A DNA stretch of 64,000 nucleotides from Corythucha ciliata (Eukaryota; Arthropoda; Insecta; Hemiptera; Tingidae): NCBI GenBank assembly GCA_038030265.1, contig CM075939.1:10769253-10833252 (forward strand). Reading direction: 5' to 3'. Position 1 is the first letter of the stretch; each line of letters starts with the position of its first letter. Positions 10,481 through 20,007 of the stretch are shown piece by piece. Both the position numbers and the translations under genes were made by a program. The notes below the pieces were generated by a model, which saw only the letters and a program-made list of their open reading frames with translations, was not told the DNA's origin and did not search any database.

Positions 10481-11280
10481 TAATTCGAATTTAAATTTTG
10501 GGTTCGCGTCTGTGTTTACGTTTGACACCTGGAGCGCTCTTCCTACTTCCAGCTCCAAAGCGTGGTGAACTTGGGAAATCACAGACCCGGTTCTCTCTCT
10601 CTCAGTGGTCGCCATAATGGCGTCGTCCTCAACTAGTCGAGTGCTTATTTTTTTTCGTGCGTGTCTACTGTCTGGAGGCTGAACGATGGGGACTTGACAT
10701 CCGTAAAAACCGTGAGTACAATTTCTATATTTTTGTATTCTACTCACATGTACTGCTCGCGTTGAATCGTCTAGAACGAAAGAGATGGTTAAAATTATTG
10801 GAACTGCTCAATCTCTACCCTAGCAGCCCGGCCTGCAAGGGTGGGGCTGTCTTTTTCGTTAAATTTACAGCGTCGCGTTTCTTCGCACCTTCTGATCGTA
10901 CCTTCTGGGCGGTATGAAAATTATGTTATTATCTCGAATTATTCACCCGAATTTATTCGAAAAATCCGTCATTGAGTTTATTTGACAAGCCTCCCTCGTT
11001 TGGTTCAACCCCATTAACCTCTCCCGCCTCTCTCTTCAGCTAAGAATGACGTGCCCCCATTTTCGTCCTTTTCATTTCATGATGTGCCGTACGAAAACTG
11101 CATTTTAGTTATTTATTCATTAAAATAACTCATTCGAAACGTTTTGAAAAATCCAAAATCTCTCACAGCCGCGCCCGTCTACCGACCACCAGTGTCTTCT
11201 CGAGTCTCGACTCCCTTGGTTGTGTTGGTTGTGATCAAACTAATAATTGTTAAGGAAGGGAAGTGAGTGGAAATCAAATA
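10480..11280 (+). promoter_or_regulatory. GC/CpG-richer block, possible plus-strand transcript start (weak)
   Basis: Locally richer in GC and CpG than its surroundings, with a CTCTCTCTCTCAGTGG tract, an ATG in CCATAATGGCG context (10616), and a donor-like CCGTGAGTAC at about 10710. The frame from that ATG stops after about 20 codons. No TATA box is convincing. It might be the 5' end of a gene whose later exons include 17462-17561, but nothing proves it. Confidence 0.2.
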
Positions 11281-11595
11281 TCTCACTCCCAATTTGTTGG
11301 TTTTTGCATTCATGAAAACACAGCTTCGGGCTGTCTTTTCTAACCCATTACCACTGTCCTATTTTGAGGACGCTCGAACTTCAGGCTCTCTTCGCGAACG
11401 CATTTTACTTCTTTTTTTTTTTTTAAGACTTCACGCATTGAAATTTGGTTTAGTCCGTTGGCACATCTTTTCTTTTTTTGTAGAATTTTATCAAAAGTGG
11501 TTTAGCCAAAATTAAAATTTTAATTTACAAAAAGAGAACGAAATTTCGGCGAATTTGAAAATTCGCTCGAAGCCACCTCGCAATTTTTTTGCTAA

Positions 11596-12050
11596 TACAG
11601 GGTGACTGGTACTTGAATGAACAAAATGAGGGGGGTAATTGTACACCAAAAATGCAACAAAAAATGTCCTATGACCTAGGGTCCGATTTCTATTCCTAGT
11701 CGAGATAATCGATTTCGAATCGCACAACACGGGTTTTCGCAACAAAAACAGCTGTAACTTGGGAAATAAGCGACCTAGGTTAAATCCAATGAAAAGAGCA
11801 CACTTTTTTATTTGGGATTAAGGACATTTCATCTTGGGATTGTGAAAGATTCTTGGAGTAAACCGGGAAAATATCAAGATATTTTCAAAATTTTACATTT
11901 TTGACAACCGTTCAAAGTAGGACTACAATAGCAGCGTTGCACTCAGCGCCTGGCAAATTCCTCTAAAACTGGATGAAGTAACGAAGTTTAATACTTCATG
12001 CTCAGTTTACGCTTGTCCTTCGCAATTTGTTGAGAAAAATCCATTGTTAT
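11596..12050 (+). mobile_element. Solo arm of a TACAGGGTG-type element
   Basis: TACAGGGTGACTGG at 11596 resembles the ends of the foldback elements at 4.2, 5.5, 37.7 and 57.6 kb. No inverted partner is visible downstream, so this looks like a truncated copy; its right limit is uncertain. Confidence 0.45.
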
Positions 12051-12077
12051 ACTAAAAAATGAGGCAGTGAAGCCCAT

Positions 12078-12249
12078 TTTGAGTGCCTAAAAGAAGATGC
12101 GATATCCATCCAAAAAACTTTTTTTTTCGGCTTAATTAACTTTTATTCACTTATTCTGTGCTAATCTATGACAAAAAACAAATAAAAGTGAAGTAAGCTG
12201 AAAAAAAAATTTTTGGAACGGCTCTCGTATCTTCTTGTAGGCACTCAAA
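12078..12249. repeat. Inverted repeat, about 170 bp
   Basis: TTGAGTGCCTAAAAGAAGAT near 12078 pairs with ATCTTCTTGTAGGCACTCAA near 12230-12249. Inner T-rich and A-rich arms also pair, and the loop is short. It looks like a small MITE. Confidence 0.65.
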
Positions 12250-12599
12250 TTAATATTGTATTAGGTATTTTATTTTATAGGCAATTTATCGGGGGAAAAG
12301 GTCATGCCTTCTAAGGAGGGTTTAGTTGTCTCAAACTCGTCTGCCAAAATCAGTAATTGAGCGTAAGTCGAGTGAACGTCCCCCAGCTTTCCTCAATCCC
12401 AAAATCCTTTAAGTATCCTCTTCATCATTCATGTGGTGTGTAACGAGACAGCTGTATGAGAACATGCTGTATAGCTGTATGGACTTATAGGATCTCCCCA
12501 AAATTCGCAGCATCGCCACAAAATGCCAACTTGGAAGCCAATAACCCGTATTTAGTGAAGGAAACTGGAGGGATGAGCATTGAAAAACGATTAGAAAAA

Positions 12600-13180
12600 A
12601 TCTTAACAAAAGAGTTACAAAATTCCAGGACCAATTGTTTCGAAGTTAATACCGAAATTATTATTCCGCTACGGGGAGAACATGCCTGGGAAATGATTTA
12701 CCTTCAGAACAAAGGTCATATTCGCGTTTGTCATGCTAAGAAACAACTAGATTTAGATTACTATGTAAATCTGTGACAAATAATTTTTGACGTAGTCACG
12801 CCAAATCGGTCTCCCCCCACAATTTTCTCTTAATCTCAGTTTTTCTTGGGTACAAATATTTGCAATTAAGATACAAAGGGGCTCTCTTGAAGCCCTTTTT
12901 TTGCAATTTCGACCGTCATTTTTTGCTGCTGGTCCTTTTGCGCTAAAAACGACGATTTTGGCCAAAAAAAAGTTGCATTTTTTCGGCAATATTGTGGTCA
13001 ATTCGCAAGGAAATTTCACGAGGAATCCGAATAAAATATCCAAAAAATTCTGGAATGACTTGTTCTGAAGTTATATCCAAAAACGACATTTCGGTACGGG
13101 GAGAACATGTCCGATAAATGATTTTTTCTCAAAACAAAGGTCAGATTTGTGCTTCTTATACTAAGAAATAGCCAGGTTTT
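12600..13180. repeat. Two diverged direct copies of a ~160-bp sequence
   Basis: The sequence around CGGGGAGAACATG and CAAAGGTCA at about 12600-12760 recurs at about 13025-13180 in the same orientation with many substitutions. Between them is unrelated AT-rich DNA. I see no protein signature; the 106-codon frame covering the first copy (12456-12776) is not shared by the second. Confidence 0.5.
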
Positions 13181-13625
13181 CATTTTCATGCAATTTATCG
13201 AAAAAAAAGCGACAGACCGACGGCATGCCAAAAACCACTTTTTTCAACTTTTCTGAGGTTGTACATTATGAATGTGATGTCAGCTCGGACTCGATTTTTT
13301 TCACGAACACCACACTTCCATTCCCGTAGGGAACATGGAAGTAAAAAGTGCTGTTTTTCGTTGTCGGTTGGTTGGATCTTCCGCCAACATCGTCTTTGAT
13401 ACACTTTTTTGTACAGAAAAATCATATCTTGAAGGGTTTTGATTTTTGGAGCCTGGTGAGTGGAATGCTTTCAATCGCAAATGAGGCCGCAACTTCACCC
13501 AATTAACGTAAGTCACGCATACCTATTCCCTTTAAGCTTCAACCCTTATTTTGAAAGAAAGAAAAAAAAAGGCAACGGTCGGGAGGGGGGTTTGAGGAAC
13601 CGTGTGGTTCAAATCATCGATGATA

Positions 13626-13770
13626 GTCGCGAGGTATCGAAGATCACATCGCAGTGAGGATGCTTCACTGTGAACAGTCCTATACAAATATTGATGTTTG
13701 TTCCTCATCGCGGTTTCATCGGGGCATCGCTCATCGAGGTATCGCGTAGTGAAGGTGATTCACTATGAAC
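13626..13770. repeat. Diverged direct repeats of ~45 bp around GAGGTATCG
   Basis: The sequence CGAGGTATCG ... GTGA(A)GG ... TTCACT(G/A)T appears at 13626-13674 and 13733-13770. Probably a fragment of a dispersed element; nothing else is recognisable. Confidence 0.4.
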
Positions 13771-13871
13771 GCACCCTTAGGGTTAGGTCGACAATGTCCG
13801 TTTAAGCGTTGCTAAGGGTTTAAACGATTGTGTATTCAAAATGCTAATTTCTGATTGGGGTGTAAGCACTA

Positions 13872-13985
13872 GTGATGCACGAGACTGAAACTTACGCATC
13901 TCGATCTCGTTCATTAGCAAGATGATCTCGGTCTTGGTCTCGGTCTCGTACTTCGTCTCGAAAGTCTTGGTCTAATGACAGAAGG
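13872..13985 (+). repeat. TCTCGG-hexamer tract starting at AGTGATG
   Basis: Begins AGTGATGCACGAGACT and runs into imperfect (GTCTCG) and (GTCTTG) hexamers. A mirrored relative at 14745-14858 ends with AGTGAT in inverted orientation. See the hexamer-element finding. Confidence 0.6.
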
Positions 13986-14079
13986 AGGATGGGGGGGATC
14001 AAAACCCTTCTTCCTCCCACGGTTCACCCCCGCCACCTACCCACCCATATGTTTAGAGTGATTTTGACAGATCCCCTGT

Positions 14080-14330
14080 TACCCCACCCTCTCCAGCAGT
14101 TGGTGGTCGGCTATGGAGCATTTAATTTATAATCCCCCCCCCCCGCCCAGCAAGTGAATTCAGCAGATCCCTCCCCGCCAGGAGCTGGTCAAATCCCTTT
14201 AAACATAGCAGATGGGGTGGGGTGGGAATGTGGTGGGGGTGTATATGGGGAGGGGGAGGGATTTCGATTACCTCCCCCTGAGAGTAGGTCCCAGATCCGC
14301 CCTTGGCTCTATATATACACATTTTGTGGG
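14080..14330 (+). repeat. Dispersed repeat, copy 1 of 2 (purine-rich, GAGGGG type)
   Basis: Shares order and wording with 38990-39170: an AGCTGGTCAAAT-type start, GTGGGGTGGGAATGTGGTGG, GGGAGGGG, an ATTACC(T/C)CCCC block and GGTCCCAGATCCG. An 11-base poly-C lies at 14134-14144. Confidence 0.6.
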
Positions 14331-14744
14331 CTACGTAAGGTCAAAGTGCTACACTTTAGAGGGGAAGAAGTTTACATCCGATCCAAGAATGGGCGTAAAA
14401 ATGGGATTAACCCTAGTAGGCTAGTATAGGTCTTGTCAAATCGCTGAAAACTCGTTAGGGGAGGGGGTTAGTCTATGAGAGGGTTTTCGATCCCCCCCCC
14501 CCTTTAAAAGGTCTCTGATTCGTCGTTTTTTTGGCGTGAAGATACTATGTGTGTAGGTCACAGTATTCCAAACTTGAGAAATTATAGGCATGCTATTTCT
14601 GCACGAAACGAATCGAATTCGGTCCGGTCTTCGATCCGGGCTAAAGACCCAAACCGGTTTCCGGAGAGGGGAGCATTAGATTGGGTTCATTTGTTGTGTA
14701 AAAAGATCAATACCGGCACTATATGCATCGTGCTTTTTGGATCA

Positions 14745-14858
14745 CACCGAGACCGAGACTAAGTCTGGAGAAAATGAGACTTAGTCTCGGTCCGGAAAAT
14801 GCAATCTCGGTCTCGAAATCGAGACCGAGACTTTTCGACTATCACTCAGGAAGTACAA
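14745..14858 (-). repeat. TCTCGG-hexamer tract, inverted orientation
   Basis: (ACCGAG)-type hexamers ending CTTTTCGACTATCACT, which reads AGTGATAGTCG on the minus strand. It contains a local palindrome, GAGACTAAGTC ... GACTTAGTCTC. Confidence 0.6.
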
Positions 14859-15152
14859 ATGATTCCGGCCCCCCACCGATCCCCAGCCGTGCTGCACTAT
14901 TCTGTCTGTTTTCTTCTATTCTGCGAGGGCCCGTATAGACAGATACAACTACTTGTGTGAGATGGGTTCTATTAAAACAACCAATTTCTCATTTTTCAAA
15001 AGAGAGAAAGCCCAGAGTGGTATAACCTTGGTGGATCCAAAGGGCCATATCGAGGGTCTCACAGCTACACGTCATATCGTCATTTTGGTCAATTTTCAGG
15101 AGAGGCAAAACATTCGATGAAAATGGTTTTTCCTTCCATCTGGTGACTTATG

Positions 15153-16686
15153 TAGTCCAGTCAAATCGTATAATAAAAATACCATACGTGGACAAAAATA
15201 TCGTCTTTGATTTTTCCACTTTATTCTATGTTTTTTGGGGTGAGGAACACGAATCTGAAGAGATCCAACAAAATTTCCTTGTGCGTTTTGAGAAAATCGC
15301 GAAAAACTGATAATTTTTGGCACTTTTTTTAGTTTTTCGCTTGCAAATGCTCAATGACGCATCCTACGGAAAATTGTACCCTGTTCTTTTTTGAAGAGCA
15401 TCAAGTTCTGCGTCGAATCGTTCTTTCATTTGTCACAATTGACCCAGCCGTTTCGGTGGTATTGATTTTTTTGAAATGGCCATTTTTAGTCGCTTTTGGC
15501 AAAATTGTGTGAAAAAATAAAAGTAGTTCAACTCTCAGTTGAGTGATGTAATCTCTGACGCTACCTATAGTACTGGTGATATGTTGAGTTTTAACATTTG
15601 TGGACAAAGTTGGTGGGCATAACCACTTTTTTTGAAACAAAACCTATTTTCATCGCCCTGTACAGAATATTTTACGGCCTTCAAAAATTTGGCAAATATG
15701 GTTCCTGACTGTAAATTTCATTAGCTTTCACTGAAAAATAGTGCAATTTTCATCGGAAGCTTCGTTCGATAATTATAGGCAAAAACGTTCGGCTGAAGAA
15801 AGGAGTTATTGGAAAATTACTCATTTTGCGAATTTCCCACTGCGTTTTATTGCCACTTATCAGGTCTTCATAAAAACGCCATACATGATTCCTTATAGGA
15901 AATTTAACGAGCTTTCAGATGAGTTCCTTTAAAGTTTAATCGGATGGATAGTTTTTGACTTATAGGCCGAAATGTGAAAAAACCCGTTTTTTTTGCAGCA
16001 AATTTCAAATTGTTTGACGTTATGGCCCTGTCTTTTGTTAACCTTCAAATGAAATTTCATATTATAGGTCTGATAGAACATTCTCTCAGCTTTCAGATCG
16101 TTTTTCATAGAAAAAAATTCGACTACAAGTTCCCGAGCTACTGGCAAAAATGCGCAGAAAAACGTGGTTTTTGGGCCGCTTTTTTTTCGCGTTTTTTGTC
16201 GCATAACTCATACCACTGATTTTTCTAGTAGGTTTCAATGATTTTCACTCATGTAAAATTCAATTCTGAACCACTTTGAATTCATTACATTTTCCGATTG
16301 GAATAGCCGTTTTTAAGTTGCTGCTGCCTTAGTAATTTTTCTTAATTTTAACAAAAGGGGCTAAAAATGACCATTTCACAAAAATCCATATCGGTGAAAC
16401 GGCTGGGTCAATTGTGACAAATGAAAGAACGATTCGACGCAGAACTTGATGCTCTTCAAAAAAGAGAGGGTACAATTTTCCGTAGATGCGTCATTAGGAG
16501 TTATCAAGCGAAAAAACTGAAAAAAGTGCCAAAAATTATCAGTTTTTCGCGATTTTCTCAAAACGCACAAGGAAATTTTGTTGGATCTCTTCAGATTCGT
16601 GTTCCTCACCCCAAAAAACATAGAATAAAGTGAAAAAATCGAAGACGAGATTTTTGTCTACGTGGAACTACCGTTTGACTGGACTA
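15153..16686. mobile_element. Foldback element with ~340-bp arms and TAGTCCAGTCAAA ends
   Basis: TAGTCCAGTCAAA at 15153 pairs with TTTGACTGGACTA ending at 16686. The arms 15153-15492 and about 16358-16686 are highly similar: an accidental frame with the same 35-residue stretch appears on the minus strand at 15096-15323 and the plus strand at 16421-16633. The 865-bp middle has no recognisable protein. Confidence 0.8.
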
Positions 16687-16703
16687 ATGGGAGAGTTGCA
16701 CGG

Positions 16704-17080
16704 GTGATTCCTCGACCCCCCTCCAATCACCCTCGTCAACTACTCGCCAAGTCGCCATACATTTTCTCGCCTTATTTCTGCACCATTCCTGGTTTTTAAG
16801 GACACGTTTTAATCTTTAGGAAATTCCGCATGTGCAGTAGTTTTTCTTTTTTCAAATAAGTCGAAAAAAAAAACCGTGAAATGACAAGGTAAAAGTTCAA
16901 GGCGAATTTAAAATAAATTCTGGGATGAAATTTGAAAAAATGAAAACTACTGCATTATGTGGAATTTCCTGAAGATTAAAACGAGACCTTAAAAACCAGG
17001 ATTGGTGCAGAAATAAGGCCAGAAAATGTATGCCGAGTATTATAAGAGGGTTGATTGGAGGGGGGTCGAGGAATCATCAC
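16704..17080. mobile_element. Foldback MITE, about 375 bp
   Basis: GTGATTCCTCGACCCCCCTC at 16704 pairs with the reverse complement ending at 17080. Inner blocks (CTTATTTCTGCACC, TTTTAATCTT.AGGAAATTCC) also pair. A half copy lies at 31912-32040, so this family is mobile or dispersed. Confidence 0.8.
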
Positions 17081-17461
17081 TTCAGTTCCCCATTATGACA
17101 ACAGTTTAATGAAGTCGTACTTTACACTGAAATTCGGAGCTCATGCAAGAACGCGTAAAACGATGCCACACCGCTGACAGGACGGCTTGTTGACATCACC
17201 CTGACGATATGGGTTGTTAACTGGTTCGCGAATTGCGCGTTTCATATTGGAATTCCGCCTTAACCGTATGGTTCTATGGATCCGCGCTGAAGAGAGCTTT
17301 CCAACGACATAAAGAACTCATTTTTAACAAAAGTGACGATATTGCTGTGAGACTCTCGATATGGCACCACGGACACCGCTCCTCTCTGGCCTGTTTTCCT
17401 ATTTTTTTTTACCATTTCTGCCCCTGTGAGGAGTTGGTTTAAGATTTCCTTTATTTTTCAG

Positions 17462-17561
17462 ATTCAACCTCCAGACAGTTAGTGCGGGCGGTGTGGAACA
17501 GTGCGAAAGTAAGGCGGCAGACGAGGCTTGGAGCACCTTGTGGAATCGAGCATCTCCTATA
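17462..17561 (+). CDS. Candidate internal exon of an unrecognised plus-strand gene (weak)
   Basis: A 100-bp stretch richer in GC than its flanks, preceded by a T-rich tract and CAG and followed by a strong donor, GTAAGT. One frame is open throughout (from 17463). Joined to a 22-nt candidate exon at 18429-18450 (TTTGTTTCAG acceptor, GTAGGT donor), the frame would end at TAG 18444-18446. I do not recognise the peptide, which begins FNLQTVSAGG. It could be untranslated exon sequence or chance. Confidence 0.2.
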
Positions 17562-18021
17562 GTAAGTATTTTATTAGGTCTTGAGAAATAATTACCTATC
17601 TGCGATTATGGGGTAATAGGCGCAATAATTACCCTAATGATTGCCCTGTAAGAGGTGATATACGACATTATACATATTAAGAACCACCCAGACTCGTAAA
17701 GACCACCATAAAGAAATATGGTGATTTAACCGCCAAGACTTGAGGGGGAACTACTGCTGAGCGCGCCTCGATGGTGTTACAAAATCAATACTAAAGTCTG
17801 TCCTAGGGACGGACTCTCGCCCACCCCTGAATTTAGTGGAAATAGCTTCCCCTTCACCTCTCTTAAGAATAACGCACTGGGAATAATGTTGGAACAAATG
17901 ATCACTGTAGCGTCTGTACGTAACCATAGTGCCCGTAGTAAAAGTTTGTTTGACTTTGGTTGAGTTCTTTGAATATTTTTGGGGGGAGACGAATCGAACT
18001 ATCGAAATAAAGCAACGCGTT

Positions 18022-18096
18022 CGAGAGTCCATCACTAAGTGGACAGAATTTAGCTTCGCAACCCAGAGGGCCTGGGTTCGAATCCAGCTATTGCCC
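18022..18096 (+). mobile_element. tRNA-derived SINE fragment
   Basis: A perfect B-box, GGTTCGAATCC (18075-18085), lies in a T-arm-like stem (CCTGG..CCAGG), followed by GCTATTGCC. The 5' half does not pair with that 3' end as a functional acceptor stem would. A decayed A-box-like TAAGTGGACAG lies upstream. This fits a SINE head, not a working tRNA gene. Confidence 0.5.
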
Positions 18097-18450
18097 ATTT
18101 CGCTATAAGGCTGTGTCGAGCTTTGACACAGCTTACTTCGATTGGTGTGGGCGTTCACAGTAGTGGGCGATATTTTATTTTTACTTCAAGGGCCCGGTCA
18201 CTAGAGCTTGAATCGAGCCTGGCACATGGGGTGGCGTGATTTCGCAGGCATAAATGAAACGCGCTACCCGTATGGCGCCACCCAGGTGGCCTTGTATGTC
18301 AGGGGGTCAAGTTCAAAGAGGGCAGATCTAACGAGTTCTTGCCCAGCCTCAAAATTATGGTGGACAGTTCTGAAACTCTTCGGTGTCATGATACGTACTT
18401 ACTAATTTATGCTTTATTTTTGTTTCAGGAGGAGCTTGTCGGCTAGCAAG

Positions 18451-19690
18451 GTAGGTGGATACTTGGATACCTAGTAGGTACTTTTAAGGAAGCACTATCG
18501 TTTTTCTAAAAGTACCTGCCATTGCGTTGTTTATTCAAGAGTACGTAGTTCTTATTCTTATTTGAACAGCCACAGCTTCTCGCATTTTTAATGTTTTCAT
18601 TCAGTCTTGCGTGCAATTTTTTGGTTTCAAACTACTCATGGAAACCTCTAGCGAGTTCTGCATTTCCTCTTCTTTAGCTCTGTGCTATCTGTTTTATTTT
18701 TGATGTCAATCATGTATGACATTAGACATTAGTTAGTGAGATCGAATTCCAGAAGTCTCAAAAATCCAGACTGGTTATTACAAAAGTAGTTTGGTTTTGG
18801 TCTATTTTTAAAACAAATACAAACACGAATTGTCCAGTTTTTTCTTCGTTCCGCGAATGAAGAACTTATTCTTGTTCTGGCGCCGTGAAAGAACGTGAAC
18901 GAAGATAATTCGGTGGTTTGTTGTGTCACTCAGTCCTAGTTTTAAGATTAGGTGGCAGTCTGGAGAAATTCTGGCTTTTCGATCGTGTCCCAATTTCGTT
19001 GCTGATATTCGTTGTTTAATGGCTTAAATTGTGGCGCTAGGAGGCGTTTTCGTATCCTCGAACTAACGAAAGTTTTGTAGGAGTTGGATGTCTCGATCAA
19101 TAGGGACATATACATGCAAGTTCCGTTGGAAACCAAAATATTTGAAATTTACGGTTTTTATTATCTCAACACAACGTAAATATAAAGCACGCAACTTTCA
19201 ACGAAATAACAATTTAGTTTATTTTTTCTCTTTTTGAAAAATGACTAAAAATGGACATCGATAATTACATTCGTTTCGTATTATTCGAAAAATATTTTTA
19301 AAGACGTTTTTGCGACATTCACCACAGTTTTTTCGCATACTTATCCATTAAACTTTGTTTTAAATAACAATAAATTAGATGTAAAATTACACTTTTCAGT
19401 CTTTGAAACAAATATCACCCCCCCCCCCTTCATATTTAGTAAGGCTCCGGTCCTGATATTTCGTTTTTCGTTTGCCTTTTTTTTTTACTCTGGATGGGAT
19501 TCTTTCTATTTATCAAAATGTAATGTACGTCTAAACTTAACAGCGAACACCAACATACATAATTATAAATGTTTACATGAGTCTGTAGCACTATTAACGC
19601 TTCAAAATAGAAAAAAAGGCCACTTAGTGGTATCACGTTTTGTTGATCAAGTCGTTTTTTTAGTGGGGCTTTCTTAGCCATCCTTTAATA
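18451..19690. other. Stretch downstream of the convertase stop codon
   Basis: AT-rich. The part nearest the stop would be 3' UTR of the minus-strand convertase; AATAAA hexamers on the minus strand lie at 19218-19223 and 19157-19162, and ATTAAA at 19684-19689. Nothing else recognisable; there is an 11-C run at 19418-19428. Confidence 0.4.
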
Positions 19691-19691
19691 A

Positions 19692-20007
19692 CTAGCCAAA
19701 CCGGATCTGAAAGAGAAATCCCCGCTGTCTAGTTAAGAATTAATTACTGGGGGTGGGGGGTACTCACCTCATCTCACCTGAAGGGTTGCTAGTAGAAGAG
19801 CAAATAGAACTACAATTGCTAGGCAGGCGATGACCGCTATGATGGTCACCGTTGTATAGGGCGAGTATTCGACAGACGTGGAGGACGAATGTGGTCGCCT
19901 CGCAGCACTGTCTTTCTCGTCTTCGAACCAGCCGAGTGGTTGTTGCTGATCTTGTTTCCACTCGTAGTAAATTCGTCGCTTTCCAGCGGAAGATGAGTGG
20001 GTTTTGC
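19692..20007 (-). CDS. Fur2: Convertase last exons: membrane anchor and very short tail
   Basis: Exon 20007-19778 encodes a linker with KRR and RR basic pairs and then a hydrophobic segment of about 23 residues beginning [14 protein letters not shown], ending LLATLQ. A strong acceptor (TTTCTCTTTCAG) opens the final exon at 19706, adding IRFG and stop TAG at 19694-19692. If the first donor (GTGAGA, 19777) is skipped, the protein ends with VR instead. Either way the cytoplasmic tail is only a few residues, without the acidic cluster or tyrosine sorting signals known from furin. A further coding exon cannot be excluded. Confidence 0.75.

Noticed and set aside
13872..14858. A single mobile element bounded by the two TCTCGG tracts
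   Set aside because: The tracts are inverted, but the DNA between them contains a dispersed repeat also found at 39 kb and no other paired sequence, so treating them as two separate simple-repeat units is safer.
18022..18096. A functional tRNA gene
   Set aside because: A good B-box is present, but the 5' half does not pair with GCTATTGCC as an acceptor stem and the A-box is poor.
17751..18158. A 135-codon minus-strand open frame
   Set aside because: It crosses the tRNA-like SINE antisense and has no family resemblance, so it is probably chance in a dispersed repeat.
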